56,042 bases of DNA. Source: Burkholderiaceae bacterium (GTDB lineage Bacteria; Pseudomonadota; Gammaproteobacteria; Burkholderiales; Burkholderiaceae_C). The notes under the pieces are model-generated. The model worked only from the letters and a program-made list of their open reading frames with translations. It was not told the origin of the DNA and made no database searches. The position numbers and the translations under genes were made by a program. Location of the stretch: positions 1 through 56,042 of the forward strand of contig SCRU01000183.1 of NCBI GenBank assembly GCA_004323695.1, written 5' to 3'. This document shows positions 25,551-34,594 of the stretch, one piece after another; position 1 is the stretch's first letter, and each line of letters starts with the position of its first letter.

Positions 25551-26561
25551 ATGACCCAACAACGATTACTGGACCTGTACCGGCTGATGCGGCGTATCCG
25601 CGCTTTCGAGGATGCTGCGGAAATCGCCAGCCAGGGCGGGGTGGCCGCCTGGGGGCTGGCGGCGTCGACCAAGCCGGCGCTGGTGCGCGGCCCGCTGCAC
25701 CTGTCCACCGGACAGGAAGCGGTGGCCGCCGGCGTGTGCATCAGCCTGCAACGGAAAGACCTGCTGACCTCCACGCACCGTGGCCATGGCCACACCCTGG
25801 CCAAGGGGGCCGACACCAGTCGCATGATGTGCGAGTTGTTTGGCCGGGCGACGGGCTACAACAAGGGCAAGGGGGGCTCCATGCACATTGCCGATTTTTC
25901 CGTCGGCATGCTCGGCGCCAATGGCGTGGTGGCGGCGGGCATTCCGATTGCCACGGGCGCCGCGCACGCGCTCAAGATTCGCCGGCAGCCGAACATCGTG
26001 GCCTGCTTTTTCGGCGACGGCGCCGCGAATCGCGGGCCGTTTCTGGAGGGTTTGAACTGGGCGCAGGTGTACCGGCTGCCGGTGTTGTTCGTCTGCGAGG
26101 ACAACCGTATTTCCGCCACGACGCCGACTGGCAGCATGACGGCGGGCGAGGGCGTGTCGGCGCGGGCCCGTGCCCTCGCGATACCTTCGCTGAAGGTCGA
26201 CGGCAACGACGTGCAGGCCGTGGATGAAGCGGCCGCGCGGCTGATCGCCGAGGTGCGCACGGGCGGCGGACCGCGTTTCCTGCACGCAGTGACCTATCGC
26301 TTCAAGGGGCACGTTTCGGTCGACCCCGGTACCTACCGCAACTCCGAGGAAGTCGCGGCGGCCAGGCTCGCCGACCCGCTGCTGGTCGCGACTGCGAGAC
26401 TGACCGCCAACGGCGTGAGCCAGGCCGTGATCGACCAGATTGACAGCGAGGCCCGCGCCGAAATCGAACATGCTTTGCAGGTGGCCGAGGCCGCGCCCTG
26501 GCCGCAGGCCGGCGCGGCGTACGAGGACGTTCAGAGCGCCGGTGCGGGGATGTGGCAATGA
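25551..26561 (+). CDS. Thiamine-diphosphate-dependent 2-oxoacid dehydrogenase E1, alpha subunit
   Basis: 336 residues. The TDP motif is GDGAANRGPFLEGLNWAQ...CEDN. Other family marks are STHRGHGHTLAKG, GKGGSMHIAD and the phosphorylation-loop region ISATTPTG. It resembles E1 alpha of acetoin or pyruvate dehydrogenase complexes (AcoA, PdhA). Its stop overlaps the E1 beta start. No E2 or E3 gene follows; instead come an SDR and a TRAP transporter, so the substrate is not set by context. Possibilities are a decarboxylase-type E1 acting alone or an E1 that borrows a distant E2. Confidence 0.9.
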   Translation: MTQQRLLDLYRLMRRIRAFEDAAEIASQGGVAAWGLAASTKPALVRGPLHLSTGQEAVAAGVCISLQRKDLLTSTHRGHGHTLAKGADTSRMMCELFGRATGYNKGKGGSMHIADFSVGMLGANGVVAAGIPIATGAAHALKIRRQPNIVACFFGDGAANRGPFLEGLNWAQVYRLPVLFVCEDNRISATTPTGSMTAGEGVSARARALAIPSLKVDGNDVQAVDEAAARLIAEVRTGGGPRFLHAVTYRFKGHVSVDPGTYRNSEEVAAARLADPLLVATARLTANGVSQAVIDQIDSEARAEIEHALQVAEAAPWPQAGAAYEDVQSAGAGMWQ

Positions 26562-27526
26562 GCGAAAAGATGACTTACGCCCAGGCGGCGTGCCTGGCGT
26601 TGCAGGAGGCGATGCGCGCCGATCCCTTGGTCGTCGCGCTGGGTGAGGATCTGGGGCGCGGCGGCGTGTTCGGGCAGTACCGCGGTCTGCCGCAGGAGTT
26701 TGGCCCCGAGCGCATCATCGACACGCCGATTTCGGAGGCCAACATCATGGGCGCGGCCGTCGGCATGGCGCTCGCCGGTTTGCGTCCGGTGGTGGAAATG
26801 CGGGTGATCGATTTTGCACTCTGCGCCATGGACGAAATCGTCAACCAGGCCGCCAAGAACCGCTACATGTTCGGCGGGCAGGGGCGCGTGCCGCTGGTCG
26901 CGCGCATGCCGATCGGCATCTGGTCGGCGTCGGCCGCGCAGCATTCGCAGTCGCTGGAGGCCTGGTTCACCCACATGCCTGGCCTGGTGGTGGTAACCCC
27001 GGCGACACCGCAGGACAACTACGGTTTGCTCAAGGCCGCGCTGGCCTCGGGCGACCCGGTGATCTACATGGAACACAAGGAGCTGTGGGGGGTGGAAGGC
27101 GAGGTGGTCGCCGGCCAGGAGATGGCATTGGGCCAAGCCCGGGTTTTGCGCGAAGGCCATGACCTGACCATCGTGACCTGGTCGCGCGGGGTGGGTGTCA
27201 CCCTGCAGGCGCTCGATACGCCCGCCCTCGCCGGCGTCAGCGCACAAGTCATCGACCTGCGGACCCTGTGGCCCTGGGACAAGGAGATGGTTTACCGGTC
27301 CGCTGCCAAAACGGGGCGCCTGCTGGTGATTCATGAGGCGGTCCAGGTGTCCGGGTTCGGGGCGGAAATTGCCGCCAGCGCGGCGCAGGAAACCGGTTGC
27401 CGCGTGCGCCGGCTGGGCGCACCACGCATTCCGGTCGGCTACGCCCAGGTGCTGGAAAACGAAGCGCGCCTGACGCCCGAAAAAATCGCCGGCGCGGTTC
27501 AGGCGCTGCTGGCTCAACCACGCTGA
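26558..27526 (+). CDS. Thiamine-diphosphate-dependent 2-oxoacid dehydrogenase E1, beta subunit
   Basis: 322 residues, ATGA-coupled to the alpha subunit. Transketolase-like pyrimidine domain with LGEDLGRGGVFG and RIIDTPISEANIMGAAVGMALAGLRPVVEM, where the catalytic Glu lies in the SEANIMG motif. The C-terminal domain has DLRTLWPWDKEMV and VIHEAVQVSGFGAEIAA. Together with alpha it forms a heterotetramer that decarboxylates a 2-oxo acid onto TDP. Confidence 0.9.
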   Translation: MSEKMTYAQAACLALQEAMRADPLVVALGEDLGRGGVFGQYRGLPQEFGPERIIDTPISEANIMGAAVGMALAGLRPVVEMRVIDFALCAMDEIVNQAAKNRYMFGGQGRVPLVARMPIGIWSASAAQHSQSLEAWFTHMPGLVVVTPATPQDNYGLLKAALASGDPVIYMEHKELWGVEGEVVAGQEMALGQARVLREGHDLTIVTWSRGVGVTLQALDTPALAGVSAQVIDLRTLWPWDKEMVYRSAAKTGRLLVIHEAVQVSGFGAEIAASAAQETGCRVRRLGAPRIPVGYAQVLENEARLTPEKIAGAVQALLAQPR

Positions 27527-27538
27527 AGGAGCCTCGAA

Positions 27539-28285
27539 ATGACGGACAAACGCAAGGTGATCGTCACAGGTGCGGCCAGCGGCATTGGCGCCGCCACGCT
27601 GCTGGAACTCGTGCGCACAGGGTATGACGTGGTGGGCCTGGACATCAACGAGACCGGCATGGCGGCGGTTGCCCAACGGGCCAGTGCGCTCGGCGGGCGC
27701 AGCCTGGGCCTGCGCGTCGATGTGGCCAACGAGGCGGCCCTGGTGGCCGCGTTTGCCCGGGCCTGCGAATGGCTGGGCGGGCTCGATGCGCTGGCGACCT
27801 GTGCCGGCGTGGCAGACACAACGCCGTTCATGGACATCACGGTGGACATGTTCCGCGAGGTGTACGCGGTGAATGTCATCGGCACCTTCCTGTGCCTGCG
27901 CGAGGCGGCCCGCCACATGCGCTCCGGCGGGCGCATCTGCACCGTGGCCAGCGTGGCCGGCCTGCGCGGCGGTGGGCTCTCGGGCACTGCGGCCTACGCC
28001 GCCAGCAAGGGGGGCGTGCTGGCCCTGACCAAGAATGCCGCGCGAGCGCTGGCTGACCGGGGAATCAGCGTGAATACGGTCGCTCCCGGCGCGACCCTCA
28101 CGCCGATGATCGAAGAGGCGTGGAAGAACGAGGCGCACCGCAGGCGTGTCGAAGCCATGGCGGTGCAAAACCGGACCGCGGCGCCCGAGGAAATCGCGAA
28201 AAGCATTGCCTTTCTGTTGTCGCCGGACGCTTCGATCGTGACCGGCGCGACGCTGGTGGCCGATGGCGGTCTGGTGATGTACTAG
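27539..28285 (+). CDS. Short-chain dehydrogenase/reductase
   Basis: 248 residues. The nucleotide-binding TGAASGIG is at residues 10-17, an Asp after the second strand (VGLDINE) favours NAD over NADP, and the active-site Ser (VASVAG) and YxxxK (AAYAASKGG) are intact. Classical SDR length. It is 12 bp after E1 beta and 49 bp before the TRAP gene. It probably oxidises a hydroxy acid or hydroxyketone to the oxo acid that the E1 uses, but the substrate cannot be read from the sequence. Confidence 0.9.
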   Translation: MTDKRKVIVTGAASGIGAATLLELVRTGYDVVGLDINETGMAAVAQRASALGGRSLGLRVDVANEAALVAAFARACEWLGGLDALATCAGVADTTPFMDITVDMFREVYAVNVIGTFLCLREAARHMRSGGRICTVASVAGLRGGGLSGTAAYAASKGGVLALTKNAARALADRGISVNTVAPGATLTPMIEEAWKNEAHRRRVEAMAVQNRTAAPEEIAKSIAFLLSPDASIVTGATLVADGGLVMY

Positions 28286-28334
28286 ACTGTGCGGCGCCCC
28301 CACTTTTCAACCGAAACAACCTGGAGACATGACG

Positions 28335-29369
28335 ATGACTGCTGCATCCCGTTCGACCACCATCCCGCGCCGCGCCTTCATTCAGGGGGCGGCCGGCATC
28401 GGGGCGCTGACTGCCATCGGGCAGCCGGTGTTTGCGCAAACCGCCGAATACACACTGAAATGGGCCAACAATATTCCGGCGACCCATCCCTCGACGATCC
28501 GGATTCGGGAAGCAGCGGACGCGATCAAGAAAGAGACGAATGGCAAGGTCGATATCCAGATCTTTCCCAACAACCAGTTGGGCGGCGACACCGACATGCT
28601 GTCGCAGGTGCGCAGTGGTGCCATCGATATCTTTCCGTTGTCCGGCCTGATTTTGCAGACCCTGGTGCCGGTCGCCGGGATCAATGGGCTGGCTTTTGCG
28701 TTCAAGGATTACCCCACCGTATGGGCTGCGATGGACGGTGATCTCGGCGCCTACGTTCGCGCGGCCATCGCCAAGGTGAACCTTTACACGTTCGACAAAT
28801 GCCTGGACAACGGGTATCGCAACATCACCACCTCGACCAAGCCCATCAACGCCGCAGCCGATTTGAAGGGCTTCAAGATCCGCGTGCCGGTGAGCCCGTT
28901 GTGGACGTCCATGTTCAAGGATCTGGGCGCCTCGCCCACGGGCATCAATTTCAGCGAGGTGTATTCCGCGCTGCAGACCAGGGTGGTCGACGGGCAGGAG
29001 AACCCGCTGGCCATCATCGAAATCGCCAAGCTGTATGAAGTGCAAAAGTACTGTTCGCTGACCCGCCACATGTGGGACGGCCAGTGGATTCTGGCGAACG
29101 GGAAGCGCTGGAACTCGCTGCCCCCGGACATTCAGGCGGTAATCAACAAGCACGTGACCGTGGCGGTGGAGAAGCAGCGTGACGACATTCGCCGGCTCGA
29201 CAATACCGTGGAAGGCGAGCTCAAGGCCAAGGGCATGATTTTCAACGACCCCGACCCCAAGTCGTTCCGTGATACCTTGTCCAAGGCGGGCTTCTACCAG
29301 TATTGGCGCACGAAATTTGGCGAAGAAGCGATGTCGAAGCTCGAAAAATATTCCGGCAAGCTGGCCTGA
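28335..29369 (+). CDS. TRAP transporter substrate-binding protein (DctP family)
   Basis: 344 residues. A twin-arginine-type leader (IPRRAFIQGAAGIG) ends near VFAQ, so export may use Tat. The mature DctP fold shows the KWANNIPATHPSTIRIREAADAIKKETNGKVDIQIFPNNQLGG opening and the carboxylate-binding region LKGFKIRVPVSPLWTSMFKDLGASPTGINFSEVYSALQ, with the conserved Arg of KIRVP. It binds an organic acid in the periplasm. Two ATG codons are possible (28329 and 28335); GGAG is too close to the first, so the second is preferred. Confidence 0.93.
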   Translation: MTAASRSTTIPRRAFIQGAAGIGALTAIGQPVFAQTAEYTLKWANNIPATHPSTIRIREAADAIKKETNGKVDIQIFPNNQLGGDTDMLSQVRSGAIDIFPLSGLILQTLVPVAGINGLAFAFKDYPTVWAAMDGDLGAYVRAAIAKVNLYTFDKCLDNGYRNITTSTKPINAAADLKGFKIRVPVSPLWTSMFKDLGASPTGINFSEVYSALQTRVVDGQENPLAIIEIAKLYEVQKYCSLTRHMWDGQWILANGKRWNSLPPDIQAVINKHVTVAVEKQRDDIRRLDNTVEGELKAKGMIFNDPDPKSFRDTLSKAGFYQYWRTKFGEEAMSKLEKYSGKLA

Positions 29370-29437
29370 CCGGCCGTGACGGTTCGCGGGCCCGCCTTGG
29401 TTTTAATGCCATCGCGGGCCTGATTTTTGGGCTTGCC

Positions 29438-31297
29438 ATGCATATCTCCGACGACCAATCGCCCCTGCATGCGTCGCGATCGCTGGCGCTGTTTGATCGC
29501 ACCATGGCCTGGGCGACGGAAATACCGGCAGCGATCCTGGTCGTGCTGGAAACCGTGATCCTGTTTGCCGGCGTGGTCTCGCGCTATGTTTTCGATGCGC
29601 CCCTGACCTGGACGGACGAACTGGCCTCCATCCTGTTCCTGTGGCTGGCCATGCTCGGCGCCGTGATAGCGCTGCGGCGCGGCGAACACATGCGCTTGGC
29701 CACGTTCCTCAACTGGATGCGGCCCGGCCTTCGGGCCTGGGTCGAGACGCTGGGAACCTGCATCGTGGTGCTGTTCGTTGCCATGTTGCTGCTGCCGTCC
29801 TATGACCACATCGCCGATCAGTGGATCGTGACGACGCCGGCGCTGCAATGGCACGACAGCGTTCGTGTGGCCGCCATCGGCGTGGGCGTCGTGCTGATGC
29901 TGGCCATTGCGCTGGCGCGCCTGCTGGAGCGTTCCAGTCTGACGGCCGTGGCAGGCTGCGTTGTCGTGATGGCCGCACTGGTCGCGGCGCTGTGGTTCCT
30001 GAAACCCGTCCTCACAACGCTGGGCAACATCAATTTGCTGATTTTTTTCGTCGGCGGGGTGGGTCTGTGTGTCGCGCTGGGCGTGCCCATCGCTTTTTCG
30101 TTTGGCATTGCCACCATAGGCTATCTGGCGCTCACCACCACCGTGCCGCTCACCATCGTCGTGAACCGCATGGATGAAGGCATGTCGAACATCATCCTGC
30201 TGGCGGTCCCGCTGTTCGTGTTTTTGGGCGCATTGATCGAGATGACGGGACTGGCCCGCGCCATGGTGGATTTTCTCGCGTCGCTGCTCGGCCATGTGCG
30301 TGGCGGCCTGCAATACGTGCTGTTGGGCGCGATGTATCTGGTGTCGGGTATTTCGGGCTCCAAGGCGGCGGACATGGCCGCCATTGCGCCGGCCCTTTTT
30401 CCCGAAATGAAAAAGCGCGGTGCACAGCAAGGGGAACTGGTCGGGTTGCTGGCGGCTTCCGGCGCCATGAGCGAAACCATCCCGCCCAGTCTGGTCCTGA
30501 TCACGATTGGCGCCGTGACCGGCGTGTCGATCTCCGCGCTCTTTACTGGCGGCCTGCTGCCGGCCGTGGTCGGCATGCTGGCGCTGGGCATTCTGATCTA
30601 CTTCCGCACGCGGGCACACGACATGAGCGGCGTAGCACGGACCCATTGGCGCCAGGTGGGCAAGTTGTTTGTGATCGCGCTGCCGGCGCTGGCGCTGCCG
30701 GTACTGATCCGCGCCACGGTGGTCGAGGGCGTGGCCACGGCCACCGAAGTCGCGACGGTCGGTGTGGTGTACACGCTGTTGGCCGGCCTGTTGCTGTACC
30801 GCCAGTTCGACTGGAGCCGCATGTACCCGATTCTGGTGGGCACGGCGTCCCTGTCGGGGGCGATCTTGCTTATCATCGGCTGTGCAACCGGAATGGCCTG
30901 GGCGCTCACCCAGTCGGGCTTTTCTCGCTCGCTGGTTGAAATGATGGCCGCGGTGCCCGGTGGAAAAATGGGATTCCTGCTGGTTTCGGCGCTGATGTTC
31001 ACGGTGTTGGGCAGTGTGCTCGAGGGCATTCCGGCCATCGTGCTGTTTGGTCCGCTGCTGTTTCCGGTGGCGCGCGCGGTCGGCGTCAACGAAGTCCATT
31101 ACGCCATGGTGGCGGTCTTTGCCATGGGCCTGGGCCTGTTTGCGCCGCCTTTCGGCGTGGGATTTTATGCAGCCTGCGCGATCGGCAAGGTCGAACCCGA
31201 CGAGGTGTTTTCGCGCGTGTGGCCGTTTTTGGGCGTACTGCTCATTGCGCTGCTGATCATCGTCGCCATTCCCTGGATATCGACCGGGTTCCTGTGA
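29438..31297 (+). CDS. Fused TRAP transporter membrane protein (DctQM)
   Basis: 619 residues. The first about 190 form the four-helix DctQ part (ETVILFAGVVSRYVFDAPLTWTDELASILFLWLAMLGA). The rest is the DctM sodium-coupled permease with FVGGVGLCVALGVPIAFSFG, SGISGSKAADMAAIAP and GLFAPPFGVGFYAACAIG. The natural DctQ-DctM fusion is a known TRAP variant. Two hairpin half-sites (SGSKAADM and APPFGVG) are intact. Upstream in-frame starts lie inside dctP, so the ATG at 29438 is used although its Shine-Dalgarno is weak. Confidence 0.93.
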   Translation: MHISDDQSPLHASRSLALFDRTMAWATEIPAAILVVLETVILFAGVVSRYVFDAPLTWTDELASILFLWLAMLGAVIALRRGEHMRLATFLNWMRPGLRAWVETLGTCIVVLFVAMLLLPSYDHIADQWIVTTPALQWHDSVRVAAIGVGVVLMLAIALARLLERSSLTAVAGCVVVMAALVAALWFLKPVLTTLGNINLLIFFVGGVGLCVALGVPIAFSFGIATIGYLALTTTVPLTIVVNRMDEGMSNIILLAVPLFVFLGALIEMTGLARAMVDFLASLLGHVRGGLQYVLLGAMYLVSGISGSKAADMAAIAPALFPEMKKRGAQQGELVGLLAASGAMSETIPPSLVLITIGAVTGVSISALFTGGLLPAVVGMLALGILIYFRTRAHDMSGVARTHWRQVGKLFVIALPALALPVLIRATVVEGVATATEVATVGVVYTLLAGLLLYRQFDWSRMYPILVGTASLSGAILLIIGCATGMAWALTQSGFSRSLVEMMAAVPGGKMGFLLVSALMFTVLGSVLEGIPAIVLFGPLLFPVARAVGVNEVHYAMVAVFAMGLGLFAPPFGVGFYAACAIGKVEPDEVFSRVWPFLGVLLIALLIIVAIPWISTGFL

Positions 31298-31307
31298 GCC
31301 CCTGCGG

Positions 31308-31319
31308 GGCAACGTTGCC
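31308..31319. promoter_or_regulatory. Palindrome GGCAACGTTGCC
   Basis: A perfect 12-bp palindrome 11 bases after the TRAP operon, with an imperfect second copy (GGCAAACGTTGCT) at 31351-31363 and GTTGCAAC/TGCAAC half-sites between. It resembles operators of LacI/GntR-type repressors. It lies between the TRAP operon and the sirB1-like gene, and its target gene is unclear. Confidence 0.3.
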
Positions 31320-31452
31320 GAACCGGACCCTTGTTGCAACCAAATGCAACGGCAAACGTTGCTCAATCGTCCTGGCACAAGGCTGCCTTGACGCGCAGCG
31401 GCGCCGCCGTTACAACGGATGAAGCGTCGAACGAATTCGTGGATACTGCATC

Positions 31453-32304
31453 ATGCAAATCAGTCTGGGAGCGCCCACGCCGCTGGAATTCTTCACTGCC
31501 CTGGTGCAGTCGGATGAGCACTTTCCGCTGCTGGAGGCTGCGGTCAGCCTGGCGCAGGATGAATATCCCGAACTCGATGTCCAGCAGGTGCTCGGCGAGG
31601 TGGACCAGTTGCTGGCCCGGCTAAGGCGCCGCATTCCGCCCGACGCCGCTCCCCTGCAGTGCCTGCGGGTGTTGAACCAGTTTTTCTTTCGCGATCTCGG
31701 CTTTGGCGGCAATGTCAACGATTATTACGATCCCGACAACAGCTACCTGAATTCGGTGCTGCGAACCCGGCGCGGCATCCCGATCTCGCTCGCCGTGTTG
31801 TGGCTGGAACTGGCCCAGGGACTGGGGTTGAGCGCGCGCGGCGTGGGTTTTCCGGGGCATTTCATGGTCAAGGTCAGTCTGCCCAAGGGGCAGGTCGTGA
31901 TCGACCCGTTCTCGGGCCAGTCTCTCAGTCGAGAAGAGTTGTCCGAGCGGCTGGAGCCGTACCAGCGGCGCAGCGGGCTGGTGGACGATTTCGAGGTGCC
32001 GATGGGGCTGTATCTGCAGGCCGCGCCGCCGCGCGAGATCATTGCGCGCATGCTGCGCAACCTCAAGGAAATCCACAGGACGCAGCAAGACTGGGCGCGC
32101 CTGATCGCGGTGCAGGATCGGCTGATCATCCTCCTGCCCCAGGCGTGGGGCGAGTACCGGGACCGGGGTCTGGCGCACGCGTCGCATGGCAATGCGCAGC
32201 GGGCCGTGCTCGATCTCGAAAATTACCTCGTGCATGCCGAGGAGGCGTATGACCTCGACGCCGTGGCCGAGCGCGTGGCGGAACTGCGGCGTGCCAAGAA
32301 CTGA
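31453..32304 (+). CDS. SirB1 family transglutaminase-like protein
   Basis: 283 residues. The N-terminal SirB1 transglutaminase-like domain includes LNQFFFRDLGFGGNVNDYYDPDNSYLNSVLRTRRGIPISLAVLWLELAQGLGLSARGVGFPGHFMVK, and a C-terminal TPR-like part follows (RDRGLAHASHGNAQRAVLDLENYL). The catalytic Cys of true transglutaminases is not evident in the expected place, so activity is doubtful. In other proteobacteria the gene lies near prmC and prfA; here it stands alone beside purM. Confidence 0.85.
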   Translation: MQISLGAPTPLEFFTALVQSDEHFPLLEAAVSLAQDEYPELDVQQVLGEVDQLLARLRRRIPPDAAPLQCLRVLNQFFFRDLGFGGNVNDYYDPDNSYLNSVLRTRRGIPISLAVLWLELAQGLGLSARGVGFPGHFMVKVSLPKGQVVIDPFSGQSLSREELSERLEPYQRRSGLVDDFEVPMGLYLQAAPPREIIARMLRNLKEIHRTQQDWARLIAVQDRLIILLPQAWGEYRDRGLAHASHGNAQRAVLDLENYLVHAEEAYDLDAVAERVAELRRAKN

Positions 32305-32328
32305 CGGGGTCCTGATGCCCTGCAGCGT

Positions 32329-33387
32329 CTAGGGAGCAAGGACGACCGCGCCGGCCGCGCCACGCGGCGCGATGGTGCCAATCTTGAACACTGTTTCGCC
32401 AGCCTCGCGCAGCGTCTGGGCCGTGGCGGCGGCGTGCGCGGGGGCGATGACCGCCACCATGCCGATGCCGTTGTTGAAGGTGCGGTTCATCTCGTAATCG
32501 TCGACGCCCGCCGTTTTTTGCAGCCACGCGAACAGCTCCGTTTGCGGCCAGCTCCCCTGGTGCAGATGCGCGGCCATATCGTCCGGCAGCACGCGCGGAA
32601 TGTTCTCCAGCAGGCCGCCGCCCGTGATGTGCGCGAGCGCCTTGATCGGGTGCCGGGCCAATGCCGCGAGCACGCTCTTCACGTAGAGCCGTGTCGGCGC
32701 CATCACGGCCTGCCGGAACGGCTGGCCGTCCAGCATGGCCGGCAGTTGGCTGCCTGCGCGCGCAATGCATTGGCGCACCAGGCTGAAGCCGTTCGAATGC
32801 ACGCCGCTGGAGGCCAGACCCAGCACCACGTCGCCGGCCTGCACGTTCGCGCCCGTGAGGATCCTGGACTTTTCCACCGCACCCACGGCGAAACCGGCCA
32901 GGTCGTACTCGCCAGCGGGATACATGCCGGGCATCTCGGCGGTCTCCCCGCCGATCAGCGCGCAGCCCGAGAGCTCGCAGCCGCGCGCGATGCCGCCCAC
33001 CACGCGGGCGGCCGTGTCCACGTCGAGCTTGCCGCAGGCGAAGTAGTCCAGGAAGAACAGCGGCTCGGCGCCCTGTACCAGTACGTCGTTCACGCTCATG
33101 GCCACCAGGTCGATGCCCACGGTGTCATGCATGCCCCATTCGAACGCCAGTTTGAGCTTGGTGCCCACGCCGTCGGTACCGCTCACCAGCACCGGCTCCC
33201 GGTAGCGCTTGGGCACCTCGAACAGCGCGCCGAAGCCGCCGATGCCGGCCAGCACGCCCTCGCGCAGGGTCTTCTTGGCGAGCGGCTTGATGCGTTCCAC
33301 CAGCGCATCGCCGGCATCGATGTCGACGCCGGCATCCTTGTAGGACAGCGGGGAAAAGCCGGAAGCGGGGGGGCGGGATGAGCTCAT
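32329..33387 (-). CDS. purM: Phosphoribosylformylglycinamidine cyclo-ligase
   Basis: 352 residues. It closes the imidazole ring to make AIR in purine synthesis. PurM motifs include [80 protein letters not shown] and [11 protein letters not shown]. Normal length. Divergent from the AI-2E-type permease and ending 24 bp after the sirB1-like gene. Confidence 0.97.
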   Translation of the reverse strand: MSSSRPPASGFSPLSYKDAGVDIDAGDALVERIKPLAKKTLREGVLAGIGGFGALFEVPKRYREPVLVSGTDGVGTKLKLAFEWGMHDTVGIDLVAMSVNDVLVQGAEPLFFLDYFACGKLDVDTAARVVGGIARGCELSGCALIGGETAEMPGMYPAGEYDLAGFAVGAVEKSRILTGANVQAGDVVLGLASSGVHSNGFSLVRQCIARAGSQLPAMLDGQPFRQAVMAPTRLYVKSVLAALARHPIKALAHITGGGLLENIPRVLPDDMAAHLHQGSWPQTELFAWLQKTAGVDDYEMNRTFNNGIGMVAVIAPAHAAATAQTLREAGETVFKIGTIAPRGAAGAVVLAP

Positions 33388-33501
33388 GAGAGGTGGCCAG
33401 ACGGGACTGCGTGCGTGGCCCTATAGAATTTGGCTGATTTTAAGGGCTCGCCCGCCCGTCGCCGGTTCCGGCGGCCCTCCGCCTGATCATCACCCGTTTG
33501 C

Positions 33502-34572
33502 ATGGAATTCACGCCATTTCAAAAACGCGCCGCTGCCTGGACCGCCATCGCCGTGCTGGTCTTGCTTGCGCTGTGGCGGCTCGGCCCGGTGCTCACGCCC
33601 TTCGTGGTGGCGGCGGTCCTGGCGTATGCGCTGACGCCCCTGGTGAACCGGCTGGACCGGCTGGGTCGCGGAAAAGTGCCGCGTGCCCTGGCGGTCCTGC
33701 TGGTGGAGCTGGTGTTCATCGTGACACTGCTGGGACTGCTGCTGCTGATCGTGCCCATTCTGGCGAAGGATCTGCCGCTGATGCGCAACCAGGTGCCGAT
33801 GCTGCTCGACCGGCTGAGCGGATGGATCGAACCGCTGCTGGCGCGGATCGGCGTGCAGATGACGCTGGACATGGCCAGCATCAAGAGCCTGTTGCTCCAG
33901 TACCTCAACGGGAATGTGGAGCAGACCCTGGGGTCGCTGCTGTCCTCTCTCAAGCTGGGCGGCAGCGTGGCGCTGGCGCTGGTCGGCAATGCGGTGCTCA
34001 TTCCGGTGGCGCTGTTTTACCTGCTGATGGATTGGGACCGGTTTGTCGCGCGCATCGTGGAACTGGTGCCACCCCATTTGCGCGACGCCTTTGACAGTTT
34101 CACAAACGAGGCCGACAAGGTTCTTGGCGAGTATCTGCGCGGCCAATTGCTGGTGATGCTGACACTGGCCGTCTACTACAGTGTCGGCCTGTCCCTGTTC
34201 GGGCTGGATCTGGCCCTGCCCGTGGGGATCTTCACCGGGCTCGCCGTATTCGTTCCCTACCTTGGTTTTGGTCTGGGGCTGGTGCTCGCCACGCTCGCGG
34301 GGTTGCTGCAGTTTGCCTCGTTCAAGGCGGTTGTGATGGTCGCCGTGGTGTATGGCCTGGGCCAGTTCGGGGAAGGTTTCTTCCTGACGCCGCGGCTCGT
34401 CGGCGAGCGCATTGGCCTGCATCCGCTTGCCGTCATTTTCGCCTTGCTCGCGTTTGGCCAGCTGTTCGGTTTTGTCGGTGTGCTGGTGGCATTGCCGGCC
34501 AGCGCGGTGCTGCTGGTCGCGATCCGGCGCGTGCGCAGCGGTTATCTCGCGAGCAAGCTGTACCAGGGCTGA
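33502..34572 (+). CDS. AI-2E family (PerM-like) membrane transporter
   Basis: 356 residues with about eight membrane segments and the family's central soluble loop (PILAKDLPLMRNQVPMLLDRLSGW). C-terminal marks are GIFTGLAVFVPYLGFGLGLVLATLAGLLQF and GFFLTPRLVGERIGLHPLAVIFALLAFGQLFGFVGVLVALPASAVLLV. Proteins of this family have been assigned AI-2 export or sodium/proton antiport; the substrate here is unknown. Its position directly before hda, opposite purM, is conserved in betaproteobacteria. Confidence 0.9.
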   Translation: MEFTPFQKRAAAWTAIAVLVLLALWRLGPVLTPFVVAAVLAYALTPLVNRLDRLGRGKVPRALAVLLVELVFIVTLLGLLLLIVPILAKDLPLMRNQVPMLLDRLSGWIEPLLARIGVQMTLDMASIKSLLLQYLNGNVEQTLGSLLSSLKLGGSVALALVGNAVLIPVALFYLLMDWDRFVARIVELVPPHLRDAFDSFTNEADKVLGEYLRGQLLVMLTLAVYYSVGLSLFGLDLALPVGIFTGLAVFVPYLGFGLGLVLATLAGLLQFASFKAVVMVAVVYGLGQFGEGFFLTPRLVGERIGLHPLAVIFALLAFGQLFGFVGVLVALPASAVLLVAIRRVRSGYLASKLYQG

Positions 34573-34594
34573 GAACTCGCCAGGCGGGATACCG

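Noticed and set aside
29294-31378. Open frame of about 690 codons opposite the TRAP dctQM gene
   Set aside because: Low-complexity Gln/His/Arg product antisense to a clear transporter; a frame artefact of codon bias.
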